A stretch of 64,000 nt of DNA from Tethya wilhelma (GCA_964030475.1 CAXIPT010000010.1:2900366-2964365), one strand, 5' to 3'; shown: positions 22,890 through 35,760, counted from the first letter of the stretch. A program made the numbers and translations. Notes: a model not told the origin generated them from the letters alone.

Positions 22890-23150
22890 CAAAAAAAAAT
22901 AGAACAAACAAGTACAACAAAAAATTAGAAAAGTAATGCAAACATAGGAATGGCCAAATCGTATAAAAGTGAGCAAACAAGATAGGAATGGTTGGTAGAT
23001 TGAGCGAGTTCATTCCTGTGTCTACAATCTCATTGAGCACAGTAGGGATATGAACATAAGGTGACACAGTGAAATGAACTCCTGAATCTAACAACCATTG
23101 TTTGCTCACTTTTTTATGATTTGGCTGTTACATTTCTAATGTTTTTTTGT
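22890..23150. mobile_element. Fold-back MITE related to 8985-9210
   Basis: Same arms (ATGCAAACATAGGAATGGCC ... GCGAGTTCATT) with substitutions and a small deletion in the right arm. Here the terminal AATGTTTTTTTGTAC is present. Confidence 0.7.
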
Positions 23151-23158
23151 ACATGTTG

Positions 23159-23321
23159 AGACATAGGAATGGCCAAATTGTAAAAGAAAGCAAACAAGAT
23201 AGAATGGATCGATATTTGATTTTGTAAACAATTTTTCCTGTGTAGGTTAACATTTAGTTCCGTGTGTCTGTTTCCATGTTGAGTCCCTCATGTTGGCCAT
23301 AGGAATTATTCTTTACACCCT
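23159..23321 (+). mobile_element. Left half of a family A MITE split by a hAT
   Basis: Runs from GAGACATAGGAATGGCC to CCATAGGAATTATTCTTTACAC. The matching right half begins ACTCAAACAGCCATTCC at 30716. Confidence 0.65.
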
Positions 23322-23760
23322 GGCGGATTCATAGAGGGTTTTGTAGTTTCTGTGGAAGCTCCCTTTTAGCAGACTTGAAACACAAATTTAATACTCAGTG
23401 GCTTTTTATTCAAAACGCCTGAATTCTGTGTGCAATCGAAGCAGACTGAGAGCAGTCTTCAGCGTGGCGAGCTATTTATGAGCATCACGGTAGCCAGCAC
23501 GAATACTCTGTACTGCACAATATTTATTATGAAATTACTTGAATTTTCACTTATTTAGATAGAGTACAATGATGGTACAGAGTCCAAGGTGCACATGTGT
23601 GTGCGATCTAATAATACCTATCTGTGGTATTACTGTAGTGTACAGTGTTACCACAAACACTAAGCTACCAATGCATTCACACAACCATGAAATTAAAATA
23701 ATAAGCACATTCAGCTAAGCACATGGCACTGAACGGAACAGCTCAGCAGCTGCAACTAAA

Positions 23761-24560
23761 ATGGAGCCTCAGAGAAAGAGAAAGCAAGCAAATATTTCTT
23801 CATTTTTCACAACCACAAAGAAGAGCAAATGTGGTGAGAATGTTGCTATTAAGTCAACTGACCATAACACCACTTCTAGATCAAGCCAGTGGCCCATCTA
23901 GTGAAAGCACCAACCCAGATGCAGGTCACACACTGTTGGTCACTACACTAAGTACACCAGCAGTGGAAGAGTGAGTTTTACAAACTTTATATCACACACA
24001 GTTATAAGTTTTCAGTGGGTAATATTTTCACAATAATGATTATTACAACAAACATTTAGGACAAGACTTCCTCTTCTACAACACCAATGGCAAGTAACAT
24101 TGCTGCAGAATGTGACATAGGCAAGCAGCCAGATTCTGGCATTGATTTGCAGAAACTCAGCAGAGAGGAAAAGTATCACTACTACCCCCAGTCTAGATCC
24201 TTCTGTCTATCCTCACACACGTCCCTATACAACAGGCTCGTATCGCTGGTTTCAACCAGAGTGTTTGAGGCAACATCCATTGTTGCACTACGTAAAATCT
24301 GATGGTACCTTTTGCCAGGCATGTGCATTTTTTGGACCTGACAAAGTTGGTGGTCAATCAAATTTGTACGAAAACCATTAACAATTGGGTCAAGAAAATT
24401 CAGGCAATGAATTTACATGCTGGGTTACAGAGTGGATAATAAATAGTTAAGCTGGATCTGATAAAATTAATGTCAGATCATTTAGAAAATGCTCTGACAT
24501 TGACTGAGCTTGTCCGGTCGCTTGAAAATTTACATTAAATTATGCATGTTTACTCCATGT
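23761..24560 (+). pseudogene. hAT transposase, N-terminal TTF-type zinc-finger part
   Basis: ATG at 23761 reads MEPQRKRKQANISSFFTTT, the basic start typical of ZMYM1-like hAT proteins. Near 24200-24380 the frame reads SYRWFQPECLRQHPLLHYV then FCQACAFFGPDKVGG, the TTF-type zinc finger (W.....PWL.Y....D..FC..C) that binds transposon DNA. Stops follow at once. A family resemblance persists weakly (TKTINNWVKKIQAM) to about 24500. Confidence 0.65.
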
Positions 24561-25137
24561 TAGTACAAAGAAGTAATATTAAGGTTACGGGCTATAGTTA
24601 GCTCATGAATATGCTAATGAGTACAAGCACAGTACAAGCTAGTTATGTTAGACACGCGATTTGGCCTGCAGCTTAGTTGGTACTTTTTTTTCGCGTAGAA
24701 GCCTTATCTTGCCGTATATTGTACATTTTCTATTTATTCGAAGGAATGGGCAGGGCTAGGCGAAGAAATTTTGAATCCAACTCAGTTTTGAAGTTGCGAT
24801 TCGTCTTGGGCATCCACTCGAGCATCTATCAAGCTTCAGCCAACAATGGCATTGCAGGACTCTTCTGTTTTATATCTCATAACTATTTTCTCTCCGTGTC
24901 GCCCTCTGAAAGGTACTTACCTATCGTTAGAAGTGCACAAAGCTCAGTTCAGAGCCTTATTGCTGGCATGATTTGCCGACAAAAATTTTCCCAGAACACA
25001 CCGTTTTTGTTGCCATTGTATTTTGTGCAAGAATCATTAGAATCAAATCTGTTTTCGCTTTGTATAGTAGTTATACAGTGTAGATTTGTGCTGACTGCCA
25101 ATGGCTTTCTCATCACACGCATAAATGGAAATATAAA
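24561..25137. other. No recognisable gene
   Basis: A 162-codon open frame covers 24677-25165 but has no motif, and its end reads into the neighbouring MITE. I do not regard it as a gene. Confidence 0.4.
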
Positions 25138-25408
25138 ACAAGTCACAAAAACATTGGAAATGTAATGAGACATATATAGGAATGGCCAAATCGTAAAAAG
25201 AAAGCAAACAAGATGGAATGGCTGTTTGAGTGTGTAAAGAATTCTTCCTGTGTGGCCTGCATGTAGCACTCTTTCCATGTTGAGTCCCTCATGTTGCCCA
25301 TAGGAATAATTCTCACACACTCAAACAGCCATTCCATCTTGTTTGCTTTCTTTTTACGATTTGGCCATTCCTATGTCTCATTACATTTCCAATGTTTTTG
25401 TGACTTGT
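25138..25408. mobile_element. Family A MITE, complete reference copy
   Basis: Ends ACAAGTCACAAAAACATTGG and its reverse complement. Arms of roughly 90 bp surround a spacer containing TTTCCATGTTGAGTCCCTC. This copy defines the family for the broken ones at 8201, 21055, 23159/30715 and 41317. Confidence 0.85.
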
Positions 25409-25469
25409 TTGTTCTCATTTTTTCATAATTCTACGAATCTTATTGAGTGTGCGTGTATATGGTAGTTAC

Positions 25470-26210
25470 TTGTACACTATCAGCATAGATATTTATGCTA
25501 TCAGTGATTGAAAAGTCAGGCTAAGAGTGAAGCTAAAGCATCTCTGGAGGCTGCCGGGATATTGTACTTGCTTTGCACATCTTCTTATAGTGACAACTAC
25601 ATAATAAGTGTAACAAAGTATTCACCTCCTAAATATTGAAGACTGAAAAGTTACAGAGAGTTCAGCAAACCAGAAATCTTCAGGTATTGCAGGCAGGAAG
25701 CGAATATTCAAATTCCAAATAACGCACACCTGTTTATCTGGAAAGAGTCGTCATTTAAATTTTCAAGTAGCTTATGAATTTATGCATGAGTGTAGAAATG
25801 CATGGCTGCCATACGGAGAAGGCGCTTTTCGCCTTGTATCTAGCCACTCGATGGGAGACACGATCAGGCGATACCAAAAGCGGGTGAAGACAAAGAAACT
25901 AAGTATATTTGTTCAAGAATCAGCTTCTGAAGGTGAACAGTTTTCGAGAAATGCTAAAATAACATAGAAGAAGAAGAAGAAGATGGAGAAAATTGGAGGT
26001 TTGGCATGTTTTATTTTGGTACTTAAGCGATGGTTTTAGGCCATGTTTTTAGGCTTGTTAGAAAGAGAATGAGCTAAATAGTAGTTGAGAAGCCTTTTAG
26101 TGCCAAACGCTCATTTTTTGCAGTTATTCGCGTGAATATTTGTATTGCACTAATGGGCCATCCGTGCCATTCCTATGTACCCAGTACTACCGTACTGGGA
26201 ATACAAAAAT
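25470..26210 (+). mobile_element. Family B element, copy 2
   Basis: Collinear with 6232-6943, ending ATGTACCCAGTACTACCGTAC. It has the recurring 61-codon frame at 25782-25967. Confidence 0.7.
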
Positions 26211-26339
26211 ATGTATGAATATATTAATGAGCCAACTGTAGCCCATAGCCTTAAATGACACTTATATTTGTTCCTGTTTCGAACTATAATTAACATTAAT
26301 TTACACAAATATAAAACTTAATTATCTGTCATCAATGTC

Positions 26340-28523
26340 ATTGAACCATCTGTCCCATTCAGTTAAGGGATAGTGTCGATGACATTGGGTCTTCCGATTC
26401 TTGAGATGTAATACTTTGTGATGAGTATTGCTTATGGCTACTTTGGGTTGTCTTACAACTTGCCCACTTACCTTCAACAGCAAGCTTTGGATTGAAGTCC
26501 TTAAGAGGAGGGCCCTCCACATGAATTTCCATGAGATCGCTTAGTGTTGATTGATGAAGCCTTGTCCTACGGTCAGACTTAATTAGCTTCAATGATGAAA
26601 ACATCCTCTCGACACTGCCATTTGAAAATGCAGGCTAAAACACAACTCACACAGCACTTCACCAGCTAGCATCAGGACAAATACAGAGTTTTTACCAGAC
26701 TTTGTGATACTTCTCACTCTCAATGGCGAGGTAGCTTCGAGCATACTCAACCACATCTGTGATTTGGTCTTGTAAAATAAGCAGATTAACCCCAACAGCC
26801 TGTAAATGCTCCTTGAAGTAAGTAGCAATAGTCTCCACAGCACCTGACACTTCTGATAGTGTCTTATCAGGACCAGACTGAGTCTTCTTCATTTGTGTCC
26901 TTAACCGTACTTCTCCAAGTTTGTGTGTCCAGAAAAATGCGCAAAAGTGTATCGTCAGACCATACTAGCCTATCACACAGATTGCTCTCTAGTAGAGACA
27001 CATCTTGTAACACCTGAGTTTTGCAAGAGGTAAGCATAGCTTCACTATAATAGCGCAGGAGGATTCCTAGGTACTTTTTGTCATTCGTTATCCTGTTACA
27101 AACAAGTTTTTCAGTTGTCCATTAAATTTGATCACTCTCTGTTAACTTGTTCAATGACCTAGTACATTTTGGAGAGACAATACTATGTCCATATTGGCTT
27201 CTTTGCTCAGTAACGCTGGGGGCTTCAAAGCATCCACGTACATAGCAGATCCAATGGGAATCTTCCCCTGTTTCCACTTCAATAAATATCTCTTCAATCG
27301 ACTTCTATCTACACTGTTGATAGTGCCATCTTCTAGAAGGGAAGTGAGGTGTGAAATATATGCACCATAGCGGTCAATGAATTGTTACAGAGCGTTTCGC
27401 TTGTGTGATACGTAACTATCAGCTACCTTGTGAGCGTAAAGTGCATCTCCTCCTTTTGGCAACTGAAATACTTCACTGAAATTGCTGACAATTCCTAGCT
27501 CTCTAAGTTTCTTCGGTGACTTAGAATCTGAGATACTCTTAAACAGCAGACTTGTGAACGATTCTTTGCAAGCATTATGAGCAAAACACCAGCCCCAAAA
27601 CAACCATGGAATCTCCTGCTGCATCCTCCCTTTCATGCTGTTTTCCTCTGCAATGTTCACTGAGGCTCCATCTGTACCACCACCAATGAGAATGGGCTTG
27701 GATTTCAAAACACAATCTTTATCGAGCATATTCTCAGTACCAACACATTGCAGTGATTGTTGCAGACATGTGATCAAACCAACTGCATCAGCCTTTTGAG
27801 GTACTTGGAACATCAAAGTATCTGTCAACAGATGAAACTTCACCAGCTTGCTTACTTCTATGGTAGTTCATTATGACGACCAGACATTGCCCACATCTGT
27901 TGAACCATCCATAAGAAAGCTGTACTGATGACAGGGATTGAAGAAAAGAACTGCGTTGATTTTCGGTTGTGTGATAGGTGAAACTCTTGGCAGAATCTTT
28001 AGTGGCATATGTGTGACCTAATTAAACTCCATCTCTACATTCAAGCTCATGAAACGCTGGATATTTACAAAATGCAAGGTTCTCCTTCGCTAAAACGTAA
28101 CAAATATCAAAATTCTTACTCATTTTTGACACTAATGACTTGTCTAAGACAAACAGACTCTTAGCAATGGGAGAATAGCTCGTGATGGGCTTGTTCTTAG
28201 CCTTGTTTTGCTCCATCTTAAGTACAGACATTGACATCTTGTACTGATCACTTTCTGGTTAGTTGAGCCAATTATCCAGGCGGAAGAAAAATTTTAAGCT
28301 CCTCAAATCTTGTGCTTGAATTTTTTACACGATTCACACTACAGAAGTTCAACGTGTTTGCTGTCTTTTCACATTGCAACCAGGAAAGAGTCTGGTATTC
28401 CTTTTCATTCTCTGTTTGCCAGCGTTGAAACGTTGAAACAGTCACTTGTCGCTTGCTTTGTTTAGACAGAGTAGAACTATACTCACCAGGTCCAACACGT
28501 TTAGCCATATCTTGACTTTCCAT
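26340..28523 (-). pseudogene. hAT transposase of ZNF862-like type, antisense, decayed
   Basis: Minus strand from 28523: STFQRWQTENEKEYQTLSWL, then KNFDICYVLAKENLAFCKYP with HELECRDGV, then MDGSTDVGN (first catalytic Asp region). GGGTDGASVNIAEENSM is next, then PWLFWGWCFAHN. Later come VEYARSYLAIES, and at the 3' end VERMFSSLKLIKSDRRTRLH with IHVEGPPL, the hAT C-terminal dimerisation segment. The full protein order is kept, but at least six frame changes and several stops interrupt it. hAT transposases are RNase-H-fold DDE enzymes making 8-bp target duplications. It is read against the flanking ZMYM1-like hAT, so it is a separate insertion. Confidence 0.75.
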
Positions 28524-28789
28524 AATTTACACTACGTGCAAGTGTGCGTGCTCTATTTTAACCCCGCCCGCTATTTAATTATTGCCAAATTCTAGTCGGA
28601 CACTATGGCCTAGCAAACTGTCAATGCTCGGCTACTAAATGATTTTGTATGGCAAATAGCCGATGACCGACTGTAATAATCCACACTGGATATAATGCAA
28701 ATTCGCTACCAAAATGAATGACACGCTATGAGAATGCATCACAAACACTAGCTACTCAATTTAACACACAGCTCTAGAAAACAATAGAT

Positions 28790-30400
28790 AACAATAAGAG
28801 TCACTACTGCATATTGTGATGTGTTGGAAGCAGGGGCTTGCTCTTTATGGCCACCGAGATGACAACATTGTGTGGGACGAAACCGAGACAGACAACCATG
28901 AGAACTCGAGGTAGTTCATTTCCGAGTAGAGAGTGATGAAATTCTAAGGAACCATCTCAAATCTGCTCCTAGAATGCCATGTACACCTCCAAAACCATCC
29001 AGAATGAATTAGTTTGTGTCATTGGTTCAAGGATTCAGACTGACATACTTAGGCAGATTGAGCAGGCGAAGTTTTACACAGTGATAGCAGATGAAGTGAG
29101 TGATGTGTCCAACAAAGAGCATCTATCCATTACTATACCATACGTCCTTGATGGTTCACGAATCATTTATTGATTTTGTTGAGGTGAAGAGAATCACTGG
29201 CCAGGCTCTAGCAATTGCAATTCTACATCACATACGAGCTTGGGCTTATCACTTTGAAACTTGCGTGGCCATGCAGTGTTATGATGGGGCCTCCAACATG
29301 TTTGGTGCTGCAGCTAGATATAGATCTCTCATCCAAGCAGATGCCCCATTAGCAGTCTACTTTCATTGTGCATTAAATCTTGCCATTGTCTCTGTGTGTG
29401 GTGTCTAGGCTTTTAAGCATACACGGCGAGATTTTTTAATTTCTCAGCCAAGAGACAATGGCTCTCAACAAGTCTATGGATTCTCTTGCTTCTCCACCAA
29501 AAGCCAAGAAGTTGAAGGATGCTTGTCGGACTTAGCAGATCGACTTATATACAGAACTTCTTCCAGCTGTCCATATGGCTCTCCAAGCCCACATCTCTAT
29601 GAGAGCTTAGGTACTGACTGGAGATGGGATACAGATATCATCACCAAGACCAGCAGCTTTCTTTATCAGTTAGAGCTTCAAGATTCTTCTTGAGGTTCTT
29701 TCAAATCTTCAGACTCTCAGGGTCAAGCTACAGCAATGTGCCATTGATGTTCTTAGTGCATATAAAGATGTAGATAGTGTTCGTTACACCACCGAGACAA
29801 GATTTTTGAAGAAACCACCAAACTTGGTCTGGAACTTCATTATAGTGACTTTGAACTCAGCCAGCCAAGAGTTGTGAGACGTCAGAGTCACAGAAGCAAT
29901 GTTGATGTGATGAGTATAGAGGACTACTACGGAAACTCCTACTACAATGACTTCTTATCTCATGTGATTGCTGAACTGAAAGATAGCTTCAATAATGAAT
30001 CAGCTCACGGTGTATTGCTTTCTTTATCTTTTGCCAACATGAGTCCCACATGATGCTGATATCAGTCCAGAATTATCTCAGGTAGTTGGGATGATCAGTC
30101 ATGTTTCCTAATGAATTTCGGATGTGGGCCAGGAAGTGGAAGACTGAATCCTAGAGTATTGAATCACAAGTTCGCTAGACACTTTGCAATATTGTGATGC
30201 CACTACATCCCCAGATCCTGCTTTGACACTCCCTGTGACATCTTGCGAATGGGAGCAGAGTTTTAGTCTAAAAACAAGCCTCAGCTTCACAATGACTGGT
30301 GATCACCTTAGTGGCTTAAGATCAATCATTCAGCTTGTGAGAAATTACATTCTTCACCAGATACTACGCAGGAACTTGTGAGAACTTTTGTACAAAAAGA
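28790..30400 (+). pseudogene. hAT transposase (ZMYM1/DUF4371-like), core and C-terminus
   Basis: Reads in several frames: GLALYGHRDDN, YTSKTIQNELVCVIGSRI, YTVIADEVSDVSNKEHLSI (catalytic Asp region), MQCYDGASNM (second catalytic Asp region). YFHCALNLAIV, ALQA and EVLSNLQTLRVKLQQCAIDV follow, with RQSHRSNVDV and IEDYY. LPVTSCEWEQSFS is the hAT C-terminal signature with the catalytic Glu. Numerous frame breaks. The product order continues that of 23761-24560, so both may be halves of one gene. Confidence 0.75.
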
Positions 30401-30714
30401 ATTAAGAGAGCTAGGCTAGTTGTGTACGTAGTTTAAAGTTCAAAAAAATTGTGTGGCGCATGGTGCGCACACTTGAGATGTAGGCCTCTGAACGTTTGCG
30501 CATGCAGCAAAGAAACAATAGAATCCACACAGTGACAGAACTGTCAGCGAAGCAGCCCAGGTGTCCTAAGAGTGCAAGAAAACGCGTCTTAGGGTATCCA
30601 TTTTTCAGAAAAAAAATTTCGGGGCATATATGCCCCCAGACCCCCTAGCATGGGCTGCTACGTGCAGTGCACTTGGAAACTCCCTTCCTCAAATCCTACA
30701 TCCGCCACTGCACT

Positions 30715-30769
30715 CAAACAGCCATTCCATCTTGTTTGCTTTCCTTTTACAATTTGGCAATTCCTAGGT
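30715..30769 (+). mobile_element. Right half of the split family A MITE
   Basis: ACTCAAACAGCCATTCCATC ... GGCAATTCCTA, the second arm of family A, broken off where a family B copy begins. Confidence 0.65.
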
Positions 30770-31475
30770 ACAGTTTGCGTATATTACTTTTACACTATAA
30801 GCATTGATATTATCATATAGCTTATATAGTTTTTGCTGGTAGTATAAAAGTGCTGAAAGTATCTCAGGAGGCTGGAGCTGCTTTCTGGCTTTACTCATCT
30901 TTTTATAGTGACAACTACATACAAAGTATTCACCTTGTAAATAATATTGAAGACTAGCAGAGAGTTCAGCACAACCAGAAATCTTCAGATAAAGCAGGAG
31001 GCAGCCAATATTTGGATTCCAAATAACGCACACTTGTCTATCTGGAAAAGGGTTATCATTTTGAATTTTCAAGTAGCTTGTGAATTATGCATGAGTGTAG
31101 AAATTGCCATACGGAGAAGGCGCTTTTTGCCTTGTATCTAGCGACTCAATGAGACACATGAAAAAATGATGCCAAAAGGACCTGAAGACAAAGAAACCAC
31201 GTATATTCGCTCAAGAATCAGCTTCTGAAAGTGAGCCCTTTTTGAAAAAAGTCATTTCAAGATAGAAGAAGATGATAAAGAAAATTAGAGGTTTGGTATA
31301 TTTTAGTTCAATACTTGAGTGATGGTTTTAGGCCATGTTTTTTGGCTTGTTGAGCTAAGAAGTAGCGTTAGAAACCTTTTAGTGTGAAGCGCTCATTTTT
31401 TGCAGTTATTTGCGTGAATCTTTTTATTGTGCTAGTGTGCCATTCTTTTGTACTCAGTACTACTGTACTGCTAAA
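30770..31475 (+). mobile_element. Family B element, copy 3
   Basis: Collinear with the other B copies, ending GTACTCAGTACTACTGTACTG. The small frame seen in copies 1 and 2 is disrupted here by a deletion near 31103. Confidence 0.65.
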
Positions 31476-32075
31476 TGACTGAAGCCATCTCATCTCAGGA
31501 GGCTGGAGCTGCATGTATCTTGCTTTGCTCATCTTATAATGACAATAATGTAACGAAGTAGTCTATTCACCTCCTAAATATTGAAGACTGAAAGGTAACT
31601 GGTTACAGACACTTCAGCACAATCGGAAATCTCCAGGTAAAACACAGGCAGCGAATATTCCGATTCCAAATAATGCACACTTGCTTAACGGGAAAAGGGT
31701 TGTCAACTTGATTTCCACAGTAGCTAATGAATAATATTAATGGGTATAGAAATGAATGGCTGCCATAATTATGGAGAATACGCTTTTCGTCTTGTATCAG
31801 CGACTCAGCAAGAGAGGTGAATAACTGATGCAAAAAGCACATGAAGACAAAGAAACTAAGTTTATTCATTCAAGAATCAGCTTCTGAAGAAGAACAAGAA
31901 CAAGATTTGGCATATTTTAGTTTGGTACTTTAGCGATGGTTTTTGGCCTTGTCTTAGGCTTGTTAGAAGCCTTATAGTGGCAAGCTCTCAGTTTTTGCAG
32001 TTATTCACATGTATATTTGTATTATGTTAATGGGCCATCTGTGCCATTCCAGTACTACCATACCGGGAATAATGG
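31476..32075 (+). mobile_element. Family B element, copy 4, tandem to copy 3
   Basis: Starts within the CATCTCAGGAGGCTGGAGCT block and ends at CCAGTACTACCATACC. More diverged and shorter than copy 3. Confidence 0.6.
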
Positions 32076-33500
32076 TAAAACAAACTGAAATTTTGAAAAT
32101 CAAGTCAAAAACATGGCCAGACTTGAACTTCCAGTTCATTTTCTTGCGTAGTTTACTAAAGACTTCAAACAATTAATAGTCCTTGACACTTCGCTAGTAA
32201 ACTACCACCTTTGTTTTGCACGTTCTTCATAGCTCTTAAACAGGAAGACCTGTATAACAATGTAATCATAACAAAAGCATGATCATACTGGCATTATCAG
32301 CAGTGGATCAAAGCAGGATACACATGAAAATTTAAACTAGTAGTATACTGAGTGCATGGAAATTACCTTGTGCAGATATATAGGCATTCCTTGAATCACA
32401 CTTCAACTGACTTGAAGAACAGGTAGCAGCTAGTGCTAACTTGAGTAGGCTATATCTAGAACCACAGAATCTGATTGCTTATTGTGTAAATAATCATAAT
32501 AATTTTACAAGAATCACAGTGGTAGCAATCAGGCTAGTAACTCTCACCTCTTCTGGTGTTAGCCAGCTGCAGTAGGGGATTCAAGTATGGCAACCAGTAA
32601 CTCCAGTCATGGCTAGTACAGTGTAGAGGCTTGCTTTCACATGTTCAATTCAGTGACATCAATCGGTAAAGATCATCAAATTCAAATGCATAACCGGAAC
32701 AATATTTGCTAAATTGGCACTTTTCATCCGGTGTTATGACTCATAATTGGCTCGCTATTTCCATAATTTTTGGTCCTACATGATTACACTGCCTCGCCCT
32801 AATGTGCTCCGCAGTAATCATGACATTAATGATGAGTAATGTTTAGACGTCAAGTAATAGCAAGCTTGTCAAGTTTGGCAACATGAACAGTCAACAGAGG
32901 GGAGCTACGAGGAAATGAGGCAGAAGGGACAAACACTACACTCATTCAAAACAACTGTTGCCCTCCTTATGCGATCCTTTTGACACTAGAATCCTTCATC
33001 AGCAAACTCCTCTTCAGACAGGACACCATTCTCAAAATATTCTTAAGTCTTCCAGGCAGCTCCTTCTTAGTTGAGTAAATTTCATTGGATTGATTTGAAA
33101 CTTGAAGTTGGTGTCTGTGGGTCAGTAGGTCAAAGCATATTAACTATTTTTGTAGCTGCTAACGTAAGAACTGTCATGCTATCCTGTTTGGTTTGATTCC
33201 GTGATGGTATGTTTATTTGGTGGTATATCATAGTCATCGTAATGGCCTGGATGGAGTATACGCACTCACAGCCTAAGTTTCTGTACTGCCATATCAGGAT
33301 ATTTTTCAGTAAATATCTCGCTAACATTATCTTCAAAAGTATCATGTTTAGTCATACCGCCATGCCTTCACACCACAAATTGATGGTAGTCTTGTCATTT
33401 TCCTGTACATTTCATCCAAGTGACAGTCTTCAGTCAGCCATTGTTTCTGACTACCTCTACCCTGTGAGTACCCAATGGAGATCTCGTGAAGCTTCAGTAA
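32076..33500. other. No gene supported
   Basis: Possible degenerate coding on the minus strand around 33130-33345 (71 codons) has no recognised motif. No repeat shared with the rest of the window was seen. Confidence 0.4.
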
Positions 33501-33512
33501 GATAGGACTCTA

Positions 33513-33876
33513 CAGGGGCAGATCCAGGAAGGGAGGGGGGGTAGTGGGATTGCAACCCCCCAAATCGAGTCAACTGCGTTGGAAATTTTGTACTCACACT
33601 CAGCTAAATTATGCAGTAAGTTGCCGCTGAAGCTTAGTTTATAGGCAGAAATAAACATACCTAGCGTTTTAGCGCCAGGCTCAAAGCCTGGACGATACTT
33701 ACCTCACTAAGAAATTGCTGTTAACGGTGTACTTTGAACTAAATAGGTGTGGCTGGCAACGTTTGGGGAGGAGGGGGCTATATTTAATTAGTGGGCATGG
33801 CTTCCCACAATTTTCGGCACGCTTTGCGCCCACTACTTACAACCCCAGTAATCTCAGAATCCTGGATCCGACCATG
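33513..33876. mobile_element. Family E element (CAGGGGCAGATCCAGG)
   Basis: Ends CAGGGGCAGATCCAGG and CCTGGATCCGACCATG, flanked by CTCTA and CTCTT. G-rich and C-rich runs lie inside the left end. No coding sequence. Confidence 0.6.
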
Positions 33877-34124
33877 CTCTTTATTGTAATCTTTTAGGCT
33901 TCTTACGGAATTAAACTTGTAGTTAATTCATATCATGCCATGTTATTGTCTTGAATTCACTCTTCTTTTTGGGATTTATGATTCAAACAGTGTATGTGTA
34001 CTCATTATCCAAATCACCCACAAACAAAGTTATTGCAATGTACAAGAACAGTGTAAAGCACACACTGAGATGGTTTTGTTGTCTAATCCAGGCATTTTTA
34101 TACCAGCTAATAGGTACGTCCTAT

Positions 34125-34385
34125 TCACAGTAGTACTGGGTACATAGGAATGGCATGGATGGCCTATAGCCCATTCTCTTTTTAACAAGTCTAAAAACAA
34201 CATGGCCTAAAACCATCACTAAGGTACCAAACTAAAATATTTCAAACCTCTTCTTCTTCCAGCGTATCTCGAAGACCATTCACTTTCAGAAGCTGATTCT
34301 TGAAAGAACAAACTTGGTGCCATTGTCTTCACATGCTTTTGGTATCGCCTGCTAGAGTCTCTTGTTGAATGGTTAGACAGGGTTC
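34125..34385 (-). mobile_element. Family B fragment
   Basis: Reversed B end (AGTACTGGGTACATAGGAAT...), internally deleted, stopping at a G-rich family E-like end (CCAGTGGAGGGGGGG) at about 34390. Confidence 0.6.
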
Positions 34386-34615
34386 TATCCAGTGGAGGGG
34401 GGGCAGGGGGAAAGCTTCCCCCCAAACTTCCTCCCCAAAACTTCAAGCTTCCACCCTAGCTGATAGTACTACTGTACACTGCAAGCTATATAGCTGCCAT
34501 TGACATGACTCCGAGAGGGGGCTCACCTCAATTATAGACTCACATGATGTAATACAAAAAGCTATAATTTGTGCAGCTACTTATAGTATGCTGTAATAAT
34601 AGAGCAGTTCTGCCA

Positions 34616-35760
34616 TGTGGCCACATGTTTATTTTTTGTCACTCAATAATGGAAAAGTATTTCAAGTCAAATGGTTCTTCCTCTTCTAGTGATGACAGTG
34701 ACCTAGAAGAACCTCCTAGCAAGAGAATTGCTCTTCAGACTCACTCTGACTCAAGCAAGTGTGGCAGTTCTTCCAGCACAAGGACTTCCAGTTCCAGTAC
34801 TAAAATGCAATCCTACAAACAAAATCTTTCATATTTGGAAGAGCAAGTACCCATGGATGGAGTGCAATTCCTCTGAGAAACGTATGACTTGCTGTGTTTG
34901 TAAATCGTTTGGGACAGTACCTGTGCAAGCTAAAGGTGCATGGGTAACACGGCCTTGGGTAAAGGCAACATCACTCCTGGCAAAGCATCAAAAGTAGCAC
35001 AAGCTAGGCAGCAAACAGAAACTATCCCTACTAGCTAGAACACATGGTACTATTGTAGAGCAAATAGTTTCAGTTAGTGAAGAAGAAACAGAGATTTGTT
35101 CAAAAAGCTTGTTTGTTCACTCTACTTCGTTGTCAAGCACCACATTCCTCATACCACAACATTCGAAGGGCTCATCTTCAAATTGAGAATCAAAAATATT
35201 GCAAAAGTTAATGTTGCCACTGGATTTGTTCCAGATCCAGCTAAGAGATGGTTCTCCACGAAATGCCATGTACCAATCATATGCCACAGTTATAGATCTC
35301 CTTTGTAGTATTAGTAGAGAAGTCTTCTGTCAAGGTTCAGTTCCAGTACCTATTTTTCATTAGTGGCTGATGAAAGAACTGTCGTTTCTTTTGTGCAGGA
35401 TGGGAACAAGGTGGCAAGCCAGTTGAACACTTTTTTGGTATTCTGCCTGCCAACAGCTTAAGCTATTTTCACTTATCTGTGTGATTTCCTGGAGTCTAAG
35501 AGTATTAATATAACTAAAATGCGTGGAATAGGCTTTGATGGCACTAGCACAATGTCCAGCCAGAGAAGTGGTGTTCAAAAACGGCTACAACTACATTCAC
35601 CTAATGCTGTTTATGTACACTGTCGATGTCACCAACTGCAACTGGCAACTCTCAATGCAGCAATTGAACACAGAGAAGTAAAACGAGTTGTGGGCACTTT
35701 GCTTACCATCTGGAAAGCTATTTTTTATTCCCCTAAGAAAGCTTAAAAGCTAGCTGAGAT
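34616..35760 (+). pseudogene. hAT transposase copy, N-terminal half
   Basis: Starts MEKYFKSNGSSSSSDDSDLE at 34650. KYPWMECNSSEKRMTCCVCK then gives a TTF-type zinc finger, then GAWVTRPWVKATSLLAKHQ, and later MRGIGFDGTSTMSSQRSGVQ (catalytic region) with YVHCRCHQLQLATLNAA. It is nearly identical, in inverted orientation, to 45096-46246. It is cut off soon after 35760, where a G-rich repeat end (CAGGGTTTTAGCTAGAAAC) begins at about 35849. Frame breaks are present in both copies, many at the same places, so the decay predates duplication. Confidence 0.7.

Larger units (their letters stand above)
23322..30714 (+). mobile_element. Large composite hAT with nested insertions
   Basis: Left end CTGGCGGATTCATAGAGGG at 23323 and right end CATCCGCCACTG at 30713 form imperfect terminal repeats of the CAGTGGCGGAT type. 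The N-terminal hAT coding part (23761-24560) and the later part (28790-30400) are on the plus strand and could be one gene. Between them lie a complete family A MITE, a family B element and an antisense hAT of another family. The outer flanks are the two halves of one family A MITE. The model is inferred; a clean target duplication is not preserved. Confidence 0.5.

Noticed and set aside
24677..25165. 162-codon open frame
   Set aside because: No motif, ends inside a MITE arm, no splice or start context; probably chance.
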